Of a stretch of 64,000 nucleotides of DNA, positions 34,630-45,425 are shown in pieces. Origin of the DNA: Beta vulgaris subsp. vulgaris (lineage: Eukaryota; Streptophyta; Magnoliopsida; Caryophyllales; Amaranthaceae); contig NC_079209.1 in NCBI RefSeq assembly GCF_026745355.1, forward strand, positions 22,943,929 to 23,007,928, written 5' to 3'. Both the position numbers and the translations under genes were made by a program. The notes below the pieces were generated by a model. The model did not search any database. It saw only the letters and a list, made by a program, of their open reading frames with translations, and had not been told where the DNA came from. The stretch's first letter is position 1. Every line of letters begins with the position of its first letter.

Positions 34630-35478
34630 AAAATATGGTCAAGGTATGCAAGTGAATAACAACCAAGAATAATATAACCAAGAAAACATGGACACGGAAG
34701 GGAATGACTAAAAAAACAACCAACATAGCATAGATTGCCTCAACTAACCATTCAAACAACCAGCAGCATAACAAATCAAACAAGGTGTCAACTTTTGCGT
34801 AAATATTTTTTGTGTATCCCTTGAACATCATATTAACTGTTAGTGTGTGGTTCATTGAACTAGTTATGTCTTTCTATTTTGGTGTAAGGCAGTCGATATG
34901 CTATGTAAGTCATTTGCATCTTTATGTTTATCAAGAAGATAATCTCCTTTTACTAAGTTACTTGTCTTCATTAAGTTTATAATTCTATTAAACATTTTGT
35001 GAAATTCAAGTCCATCAGAATAGGTGTGTATCTCACATTAATGACAGAAGTTGCATTAGGTTTTTATCTCACATAAATGACACACTGAATCATATCTCAA
35101 GGACTCAACCAGATTATGCCCCAAATGCCACACAGTTAGACAACAAGGGGGGTCAAGCAACATCTAAAGGACTCAACCAGCTTATGCCACACATGCCCAT
35201 ACGGTTAGACAAGAAAGGGGGATCAAGCAACAAATGCCACACAATACCACACAGTCAGACCTCTCAAAAATAGTCATTGAGGTCAATTCATAAACACTTA
35301 ATGCACAAAGTCACCTACTCATCATCCATCAATTGTTAATCTTCTATTATGCATTAATTAAAAAAGCCACATATTCATCCACAATCATAATTTCTCCACA
35401 TATTCATCCACAATCATAATTCACAATTAAAAAAAAAATCATCCACAATCATAATTCATAACTAAGCAAAAAAATAAA
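34630..35478. other. Non-coding, with tandem repeats
   Basis: No gene. Two tandem copies of a ~65-70 base unit (AAGGACTCAACCAG...GGTCAAGCAACA) lie at about 35098-35233, and a shorter CATATTCATCCACAATCATAAT repeat at about 35367-35460. Confidence 0.55.
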
Positions 35479-35631
35479 GAAAAATTCTACGTGTTGGCCC
35501 TTAGTTTTATAAAATTCTACATGGTGAATTCTTGAAATCCTAATTACACGACGTGACCTAATGGTATAATTTACAAAGAAAAGTGACATTAATGACCCTT
35601 GATTCAAATTAATACTTTAAAATAACCTAAA

Positions 35632-35801
35632 CAACCCACCCCCCCAACCCCCTCCCATGTTCCCACCCCAGCCCCACCCCTCCCCTGTTCGCACCCAACC
35701 CCACCCCCTCCCTAGTTCGCACCCCACCCCCTCCATTGTTGACACTCCAGCCCCACTTGCCTCCCTTGTTCGCACCTAGCCCCACCCCTCCCTGTTTCCA
35801 C
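35632..35801. repeat. C-rich minisatellite, left arm part 1
   Basis: Imperfect units of about 25-30 bases built on CCCCACCCCCTCCC and TTGTTCGCACC. The array continues at 36366-36506 after the nested hAT element, and a remnant lies at 44559-44640 after Athila B. It was one array before the insertions. Confidence 0.75.
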
Positions 35802-36365
35802 TAGGGATGGCAATGGAGCGGGTTTGAGTCGGATCCACCCAGACCCATGCCCGTTTATTTTCTATAAACCCAGATCGTTGGGTCTAGATTTTTCAGACCT
35901 AGACCCAGATCCGCTGGGTCTTGCAGGTCCACGGGTCCTAATTGGGTCATAAATGGGTCCTTCTTAGTTTTAAGTTTTCATCACATTTTTGAATATATGT
36001 AATTGAAAATTTTTTCCCTAATATATATAAGTCATGTATCCATGGTTAATAACATTATGAAAACAAAATTTTAAAAATTAAATCAAAAAAACTTAAAATG
36101 TTACAACTTACAAAGTTACAATTCTTAGATGGAGTTACAAGACTAACGAGTTCACAAAATCACAACCCATAAAACCTTATAGTTTAGGTACAACAAATTT
36201 TATAATATGTAAATGGGTCTGCGGGTAAGGTTTGGATCTAGCATATGTGAACCCAGGCCCAGACTTGACCCAGACCCATTGGGTCTAAAATTTCTAGACC
36301 ATATCCTATAAATGGGTTGGGTCCTAGCAGGTCTGAATCGGGTCCATGACCCATTGCCATCTCTA
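35802..36365. mobile_element. Non-autonomous hAT element, 564 bp
   Basis: Terminal inverted repeats TAGGGATGGCAATGG and TAGAGATGGCAATGG (one mismatch), flanked by an 8-bp target duplication, GTTTCCAC at 35794-35801 and GTTCCCAC at 36366-36373 (one mismatch). Subterminal GGGTC/GACCC words are repeated in both orientations, as usual in plant hAT elements. No coding sequence. It is nested in the C-rich minisatellite. Confidence 0.9.
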
Positions 36366-36506
36366 GTTCCCACCCCAGCCCTACCCCCTCTCCTGTTCGC
36401 ACCCAGCCCCACTCCTTCACGTGTTCGCACCCCAACCCCACCCCACCACTCCCCATCCCTTGTTCGCACCTATCCCACCCCATCCCCTATTCGTACCCAT
36501 CCCTAC

Positions 36507-37927
36507 TGATGAGTAGTCATATTAATATAGGTATTTCATGATGCATTTAGGTTGCATTTGAGGATCATTTGGTTGCATTCTTAGCCAATAATTGCATATA
36601 GTTACTTAAGTTGAGAAGATATCACTCTTGTGTGTGTTTTCGGTATTTTTGATAGTTTTCAGGTATTGAGAACACAATTGGAGTATTATTGGACAAGCTT
36701 AAGCATGAGAAGCATCTAGGAAGGAGCTAAGTCAAATGAGAAGTCCAAAGGGCATCTTCGAGTCAGATTGCAACCTAAACATAGCGGAAACATGTTAAAA
36801 GATGTATGGAAATTGAGTCATGTGCACTCTTTTGATCATAACTCATTATCCAGAGATCGAAATTTAGTGATTTCAGTGGGTTTGGAAACTAGACTTAAAG
36901 GGCTTTCCAACGGTATATCACACGCCCCGATACAACTTCTCTTTTGCGATATATGGTCTTTACAAGTTGACGTTGTTTTGCATGACGAAAACCCGCGGCC
37001 GCGGGTTATTCCGTGTTGCTTAGTCGAATAAGGCTTTATCTTTTGACGAATTAGACTCTATTTTTCTAGTTGTTTTAGGAAATAGAAAGGTATAAAGACT
37101 CAATGGAATATTATCATTTCCTATCTTTTTTTTTTTTTCCACGATTAATTCATTGGAGATTAGAACTCTTTTTCTCTCAATTAGTGAAGAACCCTAGTTT
37201 TGCTTTTTCCGAATTACATTGAATTTTCAATAGAAGCTTTGATTTTTGCAAGATTGGTTCTACAATTGGTATTATTTCTTTCTCTTTCTTATTCCTATTC
37301 AATCCTTATTATTAATTCATGTTTGCTTATTTAATTATGAATATGTTTTCCCCAATTATGATTGAGTAGTCTATTTCTAGGGTTTAGGGGATCCATGATC
37401 AATTAGGAAGGGATTTTATTAAAGTATTGATTTTTATTGATGCATGTTGATTCCTATTGAATGTTTTTATGTCTATTCAATCCAATTTGGCCAGATTTGA
37501 TTGTTATAGTGTTGCAATATTAGGTTATGCGCCGAGAGGTATAAACTTGATATTAAGGCTAGTTTCAATAGGTAGATTGGTATTAATAAATTGCGAGAGC
37601 CTGTTAATACGTTCTATGTTGATTTAGACTTGAGAGAGCGAATCAACTATTTAACTGCATTATTAATTGTTGATTTTGTGTTTCATCCCGAAATATTGAT
37701 CATTGGTGAACCTATGCCCTAGACTTTTTATTATTGATAATTCTTGATATAGTTATAGTCTAGTTTAGTATAATTACTCACAAACACTCGTTCCTATACT
37801 CTAGATTTGACTGACAATTAGGAAAAGAACACTGTTTCTCTGTGGATTCGACCCTACTTCCCTGACTACTATTTGTTAGAGGACTTTAGGATTACTTTTG
37901 ATAAGGTGATACGACTTTAGCCTGTCA
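36507..37927 (+). repeat. 5' LTR of element B
   Basis: 1,421 bp, starting TGATGAGTAGTCATATT and ending AGCCTGTCA. It contains a perfect palindrome AACCCGCGGCCGCGGGTT at 36990-37007 and a TATA box (TATAAA, 37091-37096) about 85 bases downstream. The 3' copy is very similar, with scattered substitutions and small indels, so insertion is not very recent but far younger than element A. Confidence 0.93.
36990..37007. repeat. Perfect 18-bp GC palindrome in 5' LTR B
   Basis: AACCCGCGGCCGCGGGTT, self-complementary over all 18 bases. The 3' LTR copy (43608-43625) reads AACCCGCGGTTGCGGGTT, with the central CC changed to TT. Confidence 0.92.
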
Positions 37928-37932
37928 AAATT

Positions 37933-37950
37933 TGGCGCCGTTGCCGGGGA
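37933..37950 (+). other. Primer binding site of element B (tRNA-Asp)
   Basis: TGGCGCCGTTGCCGGGGA, a perfect complement of the 18 3'-terminal bases of plant tRNA-Asp, 5 bases after the LTR end. Confidence 0.93.
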
Positions 37951-38065
37951 AACGGTTTTGTTCCATTTTCTTTAATTTTTTAGAGTCTAGATTATATCTC
38001 TCGTCTCAGAGAACACTTGTTCTTTGGGACAAAAATCTCTTAATTGTTTGTTCTTTAGTTCTTCT

Positions 38066-39500
38066 ATGCGCAGGAGTTTGAGTTCAGATTGCCTACCATT
38101 TGATCCTGAAATCGAAAGACAGAAGAACTTTTCCAGACAGTTGCGAGATAATCGATGGGAAGATAATCCTTTGGATTCTTACTCTGATTCTAGCAGCATT
38201 GTCTCTATTCTCCACCAGAATCAGAGATGGCTCAGAGGCTTACTGACTTTTCCCAACCCTCTTTGGCTGAACTTCCCAAGAGCAATCAAATGCCTGAAAT
38301 CGAAGCTGTAAATTTCGAGATCAAACCTGCATTGTAAACATGATCGAAAGAAAACAATTTGGTGGTGGACCTAATGAAGACCCTAATCTTCATTATCAGA
38401 GATTTCTGCCAATATTGCTCTACCATTAAGCAGCAGGGAGTACACAAGATCAGATTCGGGAGATTCTTTTCCCATTTTCACTTCGAGACAAGGCAAAGAT
38501 GTGGTACAATGGGATTAATCGAGCCACTCTTGGGATCACTGATTGGAATACCTTGGCCTAGCTTTCTACAGAAAGTACTACCCTCCAGAGAAGACTGCTA
38601 GGTTGCGTAGTCAGATTACAAATTTCACCCAAGGGACTGATGAGTCTTTACATGAGGCATGGGAAAGATTTAAAGATCTTCAGAGAGAATGTCCCCATCA
38701 TGGTCTACAAAAATGGTTCCTAGTTCAGGGATTCTACAATGGTTTGGGGAACAACTCGAGACTTATCCTTGACTCTGCAGCAAATGGGAGATTCATGAAA
38801 CTAGAAATTGATTGCACATGATTTGATCGAGGAGATGGCTATCCACAACTCTCAATATGGTAATCCTCGAGGACTAGCTAACAAGGGTGGAAAGCATGAG
38901 ATAGATTCTATATCCCTATTAGCTGCACAGATGAATGCAATCAGCAATAAGCTTGACAATATGCAACTCTCCTCTCCTGCAAGTGTTGCTGCTTTGGGTA
39001 CTACATCCGTGATTTTGTGTGATAATTGTGGTACAGTTGGACATTGGGCACAAGAGTGTCGGAGTTCTCTCGAACAAGTTAATGCTTTTCAAACATATCA
39101 GCCGAACAACCCATACTCCAACACATACAATCCAGGGTTGAGAAATCATCCTAATTGTCTTACAAGAGCACTAATGTCCTAAATCCTCCTTCACCACAAC
39201 CACAAGCACAACAATTGAACCAGAGGTACTACCAAAACCTTCCCAACACCCTCCTGGTTTCTCTAGACCACCTTTCAATCCATCTCAACAAGCACCTCCT
39301 GCCGATCCAATGATGGTTGAGATGAGAAATATGATGCTACAAATGCAAAAGATCGACAAGCTGACAAGGCACAAATTGAGTCCATTCTAGCTCACAATAA
39401 GATGTTGGAGAATCAGTTGGCACAATTGGCTACTTCGAACTCTACTCGCCAACAAGGTGCTCTTCCAGCACAACCTGTTCAGCCTACAGATTCGGCAAAT
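38066..39500 (+). pseudogene. gag of element B, broken
   Basis: Starts at the ATG at 38066 (MRRSLSSDCLPFDPEIERQ). Gag-domain pieces follow: FYRKYYPPEKTARLRSQITN, LHEAWERFKDLQRECPHHGL and FYNGLGNNSRLILDSAANG. Next come the CCHC knuckle CDNCGTVGHWAQEC (near 39020) and NPYSNTYNPGLRNHPN. The Pro/Gln-rich tail (from about 39175) and the coiled-coil-like part are in other frames. Frameshifts near 38330, 38560, 38820 and 39170 make it non-functional as it stands. The gag of element A has the same architecture. Confidence 0.85.
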
Positions 39501-39821
39501 GCCATCACTCTCCGAAGTGGTTCTCACTATAATGGACCACCCATGCCTTGATGATACTTTGAGTGTGAAAAATGATAGGAACAGGTCCAGCTGAAGCTAA
39601 AAATGACAAGGAGAACTCTAAGCAAGCCACTGAACATGAAGAGACCAATGAAGCCAAAAAGCCTGCTATTGAGGTTCCTCCTATCAAACTTCCTTTCCCC
39701 AATCGTCACCTCAAGAGTAAGCTGACAAGCAATTTGGTAAGTTTTTGGAAGTCGTCAAGAATCTTCAGGTAACAGTTCCTTTCACGGAATTAATTACTCA
39801 AGTGCCTGCTTATGCAAATTT

Positions 39822-40534
39822 ATGAAAGATATCTTGACTAGGAAAAGGGCTTTTAACGAGGTGGAGACAGTTGCTTTTACTGAAGAATGTAGTGCCCTTT
39901 TACAAAATAAATCTCCACCAAAATTAAAAGACCCTGGTAGTTTCTCTATACCTTGTCACATTGGTAGTTTGTTCATTGATAAAGCTTTATGTGATTTGGG
40001 GGCTAGTGTGAGTGTTATGCCATTGTCTGTTTCCTCAAAATTGAATATGGGAAGTTTGAAAGTTACCAATATTACTCTACAAATGGCGACCGTTCTGTTA
40101 AATACCCCCTAGGTATTTTAGAGGATGCCTGTTAGAGTAGGTAAATTTTTTATTCCCGTGGACTTTGTTGTACTTGATATGGAGGAAGATGGCAAATTCC
40201 AATCATTTTGGGTAGGCCATTCCTTCATACTGCAGGTGCCGTCATTGATGTGAAAAATGGTAAGCTTACACTATCTGTTGGAGATGATGAGGTCACTTTT
40301 AATCTAAGCACTGCTTTGAAAAGTCCTATGCTAGAGGAAAAGTGTTGGAGTATTGATGTGGTTGATGTAATTTGCCATGATAACATGCCCCAAGCTCTCT
40401 ATAGAGACCCCTTGGAGGCGGTACTTTGTCTTGATTCTTCCACAGGTGATGGCAGTATATGGAGCAATGAAGTGGATGCTATTGAGAAGATGCTAGCAAG
40501 TGAAGAATTGACCTTGATGGATGCCAACAGGTAA
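39822..40534 (+). pseudogene. Aspartic protease of element B, broken
   Basis: Frame 39822-40112 carries TEECSALLQNKSPPKLKDPG and the active site LCDLGASVSVMPL. After stops near 40112-40205, 40208-40534 continues with MGRPFLHTAGAVIDVKNGKL to a stop. No RT sequence follows; the next recognisable sequence is the post-pol motif, 39 bases later. Confidence 0.85.
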
Positions 40535-40572
40535 AGAGGTTCGATCGATCTGTGTGTAATGTGGAGGTAAAC

Positions 40573-40618
40573 GGTCGTGCGGGGCCTGCATAAACCAGCG
40601 CTATTCGGGAGGCAACCC
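40573..40618 (+). other. Conserved post-pol motif, copy B
   Basis: GGTCGTGCGGG, AAACCAGCGCT and GGGAGGCAACCC in the same order and near-identical spacing as 14242-14198 of element A. Here it sits just after protease because pol has been deleted. The conservation between two elements that differ elsewhere suggests selection. Confidence 0.8.
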
Positions 40619-40914
40619 GAATCTCTAACTCTTCCTTTTACTCTTCATTTCTCCAAACAAAAGAAAAGAACAAAAATATTTGCATATTGAATTTACTTGA
40701 ATTCAATTCATTTTTTATTTTTTGTGTTTTTGAATTCACTTGAATTCGTTTTTATTTTTTAGTTTAGTTAGTTTCTTTTCGTAGTTTCTTTTAGTTTTTT
40801 TTGAATTCACTTGAATTCAATCTTCATTTTATTTTTAGACTAACCATGCTAACAAGTGTTGTCTAGTGGTTTTGGGTTGCTAATTTTGACCCTAGGTGAA
40901 AGCAAGAGCTCCAC

Positions 40915-41095
40915 CATGCGCCCGCAGGATTTAGCCCGCGGCCGCGGGAATTCGGCTCCCCTCTCACACCATCTTCTGCCATCCCGCGGGGTCGAGCCTG
41001 CGCCCGCGGGGTGTAGCCCGTGCCCGCAGCCAAAATTTCCCCCACATCACCATTTTTATGTCCGCCCGCGGGGTCGACCCCGCACCCGCGGGCTT
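40915..41095. repeat. GC palindrome cluster in the interior of element B
   Basis: Variants of CCCGCGGCCGCGGG: a perfect 14-bp palindrome at 40935-40948, a perfect 16-bp palindrome GCGGGGTCGACCCCGC at 41068-41083, and near-palindromes at 40982-41030. They lie about 300-500 bases after the post-pol motif, in AT-rich surroundings. Confidence 0.85.
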
Positions 41096-43113
41096 TCGAG
41101 TGCTACTACCATCTGCACAAAACAGCACGCACAAACCCCCCCCCCCTCAAACACTCTCCCCACCCCTCTCGACCCACCAACCCTCTCGTTCACTCTCACC
41201 CGCCTCCTGTACCGACGACCGGCGGGCGTCCAACCAGCCCCGACCCGCCGGCGATGGCGACGCACCCCTCTCGCCCTTCGAACTCCTCACAGCATCCCTC
41301 TCGCCCTTCTCGACCTCTCCGACCGGCGTCCGACCCGCCGGCGCAACAACCCTAACCCCCCCCCCCCCACACACACACAAAGCCACCTTTCCCCCTTTTT
41401 CCATTCACATATTCTTCAAACCCTAAACCTTCTCATTAAATTGGGGTTTTTTCTTGAAGGTGCTTTGAAATTTCAATTGGGACTCTTGGACACATACTTG
41501 GATTTCCTCCATCAAGTCTCCTACATCAATCAATCTTGATTGGTGCTTAGCTCGTGTTGAATTTCTCATTGCCATCGACACTACTCCTGAGCCATCCTCA
41601 ATGGACGAAGCTCCCGTTGCGTGAGTTTTCTTTTTTTCCCTTCCCTTACTTTTTACACAGTGAGACAATGTGCTGTATTTAGCTTGGGGGAGGGATATTC
41701 TATCCTCTATTGCTTTCTAGTGTAGTTTTTATTGCTTTGTAGTTGTTACACGCTTTTGCCTGTTCATTAGGAATAGGATTTTACATGTAACCAAAAAAAA
41801 TGTGCTGCTTTCTTAGTTGCATCATAGTTGCATTTTATCTAGCTCATTTCATTCTAGTTTTCATCTATGGGACTATTGTTGGCACACCTTCAAAAACTTT
41901 GTGGATATCTCTACTACAGCTCTTCAGCTTTGTTGTACAGTGGTTTCATGATTCTTCATAGCATAATTGTGATACGATTGATTGGCCTTGGTAAGACTGT
42001 TTGATCTTTCTGGCTGGCTTTAACTTTACTGTGCAGACAAAATTGACCCATTTGAGCTTCTGTGCCTAATAAACTGACGAATCTGTGTCAGTTATGTTCT
42101 TTCATGAGTGATTAGTTCCTCAGTTGATGTATTGATCTTGATTTTGACCTGGTACTCCTTGATACTTGATTGTGTACACTATTTGATATAATTGAGGCGT
42201 TCATTTCATGATTTTAGCTCCAGAGTTCTACTTGTTTACATATTTCCCGTCTCTAGCCCCGTTGAGCCTTCTTGACCTTTGCTTGCTACTTTCACCCATA
42301 TTACATTCCTTAACCTCATTTGATTATTGTCCCAAGCCTAGCTTGGGGGAGCAAGTGTTAGTTTTGGTCATACTGTATTACATGGATGTAGTTAATGCAT
42401 GGTTTTGTTGAATGAAAGTTTATTAATGAGCTTTATCATCGAATTCGAATGTGGTTCAAAGAGATTTTGGCAATATGGAAAAAGAATGAAAAAAAATGAA
42501 AGAAACAAAGAAAGAAGTGAACATATTTAAAGAAAAGTGAAAAGGTTATATATGGGTTACTATGCATGAAAGATAATGTGGCGATTTTGGTAATGTGTAT
42601 TTTGAAGCTGTGAATGATTTGTTAGGCCGTTTTTACATTGATATTTGCTCCCCTTCTTGGCTTTTCCACCACATTTCCTAAAATATGATCCATACCCTTA
42701 ACCCTAGCCTCTTGATCTTTGTGTGTTGCATTTTTCGTGTTGAAGGTGAGTCAAAAGGTCAAAGTTAAAGAGTACTACTTCTTCTGAGTTGATATGTATA
42801 GGTTGAGATCGTTGAGTGTCATTGATTTTCGCCCTAAACACAAGAGGGTATTAGTGCACATATCTATAGTGAGGTCTGTCAAGTTTTGTTAAGTCCAGCT
42901 TGGGGGAAAGGGTTTGTGGTAAGATTGTTGAGTTGATTGGTCACATGACGTGCTATGCGGCTTTGTTTCGAAGATACTCGATGCTTGGTTCGTGTAGCAT
43001 TGATATCTCTCGTGTTTTGGATTGTGTGCTTGACCCTGTTTTAGTCTCATATTGTAGGTTATCATTTTCTTTCCGTGTCTATTGTTTGATTGCTTGAGGA
43101 CAAGCAACAGTTT
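41096..43113. other. Non-coding 3' interior of element B
   Basis: No gene. The first part is CT/CA-rich low-complexity DNA with two runs of C; ORFs across it (for example 40856-41539) are low-complexity and not convincing. PPT-like copies of AGCTTGGGGGA occur at 41681, 42340 and 42897. The env-like ORF of element A has no counterpart here. Confidence 0.6.
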
Positions 43114-43127
43114 AGCTTGGGGGAGTT
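43114..43127 (+). other. Polypurine tract of element B
   Basis: AGCTTGGGGGAGTT directly abuts the 3' LTR and would prime plus-strand synthesis. Confidence 0.85.
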
Positions 43128-44553
43128 TGATGAGTCATATTAATATAGGTATTTCATGATGCATTTAGGTTGCATTTGAGGATCATTTAGTTGCATTCTT
43201 ATCCAATAATTGCATATAGTTACTTAAGTTGAGAAGATATCACTCTTGTGTGTGTTTTCGGTGTTTTTGATAGTTTTCAGGTATTGAGAACACAATTGGA
43301 GTATTATTGGACAAGCTTAAGCATGAGAAGCATCTATGAAAGGAGCTAAGTCAAATGAGAAGTCCAAAGGGCATCTTCGAGTCAGATTGCAACCAAACAT
43401 AGCGGAAACATATTAAAAGAAGTATGGAAATTGAGTCATGTGCACTCTTTTGATCATAACTCATTATCCAGAGATCAGAATTTAGTGATTTCAGTGGGGT
43501 TGGAAACTAGACTTGAAGATCTTTCTAACGGTATATCACACGCCCCGATACGACTTCTAGTTTTCGAGATATGGTCTTTACAAGTTGACGCTATTTTGCA
43601 GGACGAAAACCCGCGGTTGCGGGTTATTCCGTGTTGTCCTAGTCGAATAGGGCTTTATCTTTTGACGAATTAGACTCTATTTTTCTAGTTGTTTTAGGAA
43701 ATAGAAAGGTATAAAGACTCAAGAGAATATTATTATTTCCTATCTTATTTTCTATTTTGTTTTTTTCCACGATTAATTCATTGGAGATTAGAACTCTTTT
43801 TCTCTCAATTAGTGAAGAACCCTAGTTTTGCTTTTTCCGAATTACATTGAATTTTCAATAGAAGCTTTGATTTTTGGAAGATTGGTTCTACAATTGGTAT
43901 TATTTCTTTCCTCTTTTTATTCATATTCAATCCTTGATTATTAATTCATGTTTGCTTATTTAATTATGAATATGTTTTCCCCAATTATGATTGAGTAGTC
44001 TATTTCTAGGTTTAGGGGATCCATGATCAATTAGGAAGGGATGTTTATTAAAGTATTGATTTTATTGATGCATGTGATTCCTATTGAATTTTCATGTCTA
44101 TTCAATCCAATTTGGCCAGATTTGATTGTTATAGTGTTGCAATATGGTTATGCGCCGAGAGTATAAACTTGATATTAAGGCTAGTTTCAATAGTAGAGTT
44201 GGTATTAATAAATTGCGAGAGCCTGTTAATACCATTCTATGGTTGATTTAGACTTGAGAGAGCGAATCAACCTATTTAACTACATTGTTAATTGTTGATT
44301 TTTGTGTTTCATCCCGAAATATTGATCATTGGTGAACCTATGCCCTAAACTTTTTATTCTTGATAATTCTTGATATAGTTATAGTCTAGTTTAGTATAAT
44401 TACTCACAAACACTCGTTTCTATACTCTAGATTTGACTGACAATTAGGAAAAGAACACTGTTTCTCTGTGGATTCGACCCTACTTCCCTGACTACTATTT
44501 GTTAGAGGACTTTAGGATTACTTTTGATAAGGTGATACGACTTTAGCCTGTCA
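43128..44553 (+). repeat. 3' LTR of element B
   Basis: 1,426 bp, TG...CA, followed by the CCTAC target duplication. It contains TATAAAG at 43710-43716 and the mutated palindrome at 43608-43625. Confidence 0.93.
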
Positions 44554-44649
44554 CCTACCCTATTAGCACCCAGGCCCACCCTCTCCTATGTTCCCACAGC
44601 CAAAACCGCCCCTTACCCCTCCCCCTCCCCCTCCTCACCCACGAAACTG

Positions 44650-45085
44650 CCTCCTTGTCTCTCTCTCTCTCTTTCTCTCTCTCTCTCAATATTAAAAAGC
44701 AACAAGAAAGTTTCAGGGGTGGGGGAGGAGAGGGAAGGGACTGGTAGTGGGTGGGGGGTTGGTTTCGGGGGCCAGAGAGGGGAAGGGAGGGGGTGGTAGT
44801 GGTTTTGGGGATCGGGGATGGGAAGGGGTGGTAGTGGCTTTAGGGGTCTGTTTTGGGGGTCGGGGATGGGAAGGGAGGGGGTGGCAATGGTCGAAGGGAT
44901 GGTTCGGGGGTCGAGGAGGGGAGGGAAAGGGATGACAGGGGCTGGTTGGTTAGTTTCGAGGGTCGGGGAGGGGAAGGGAAAGGGTGGCAGACTGGCAGCT
45001 GGGGAAGGGTGGTTGCATGGGAGGGAGGGAGGCGAGGCTAGGGTGTCAATAGGGGAGGGGGCTGGAGTGGGGTTGTGTGTGGTTT
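44650..45085. repeat. CT run and G-rich minisatellite, right arm of the foldback element
   Basis: A (CT)n stretch at about 44657-44688, then about 370 bases of G-rich repeats such as GGGGATGGGAAGGGAGGGGG. Many runs of three to six G make G-quadruplex formation likely on the plus strand. ORFs over it are low-complexity. Confidence 0.7.
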
Positions 45086-45425
45086 GAATTAGGTTTTTTT
45101 ATATAAAAATTAATTAAGTACTTATTAATTAGATTTAAGGGTTTAAAAAATTGATTAACTACAAAATTGGATGGAAAAAGAATGTCAGTTTTCTTTGGAA
45201 AACAATACCATAGGTCACGTTGTGTAATCCGGATTTCAAGAATTCAACATGTAGAATTTTCCAAAACTAAGGGCCACCACGTAGAAGTTCCCAAAAAAGA
45301 GAAATGATGCACAAAACTTGAGGAACTCTATGGAGTTCCTTTTGCGGATGACCATAAAACAATATGTTTCAAGGTCCAACTCCCCACTGATGCGGGGAGT
45401 GATGGTATGTCATGCCCATCCTCAA

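Larger units (their letters stand above)
36507..44553 (+). mobile_element. Athila-derived non-autonomous retroelement B, 8,047 bp
   Basis: Complete ends: two LTRs (36507-37927 and 43128-44553), TG...CA borders, and a perfect 5-bp target duplication CCTAC (36502-36506 and 44554-44558). The PBS is a perfect tRNA-Asp match and a PPT lies directly before the 3' LTR. The interior codes gag and protease only; RT, RNase H and integrase are gone. The sequence passes from protease straight to the post-pol motif. It therefore resembles gag-only terminal-repeat retrotransposons that depend on an autonomous partner. Confidence 0.93.
35479..45292. mobile_element. Foldback or Mutator-like element with long inverted arms, host to two nested insertions
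   Basis: The outer ~115 bases match in inverted orientation: left TTCTACGTGTTGGCCCTTAG against right TTCTACGTGGTGGCCCTTAG, followed by matching TGAATTCTTGAAATCC and ACGTGACCTA blocks. Inside these, the left arm is C-rich tandem DNA (CCCCACCCCCTCCC, GTTCGCACC) and the right arm is G-rich, so the arms are complementary in character for several hundred bases. No transposase is seen. Removing the nested hAT (35802-36365) and Athila B (36507-44553) leaves about 1.2 kb. The target duplication is unclear because the flanks are A-rich. Confidence 0.75.

Noticed and set aside
40856..41539. 227-residue ORF as an env-like gene of element B
   Set aside because: It runs through GC palindromes and Pro/Thr-rich low-complexity DNA, overlaps open frames on other strands, and shares nothing with the env-like ORF of element A.
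44747..45087. Gly-rich ORFs
   Set aside because: They are translations of the G-rich minisatellite in the right arm of the foldback element.
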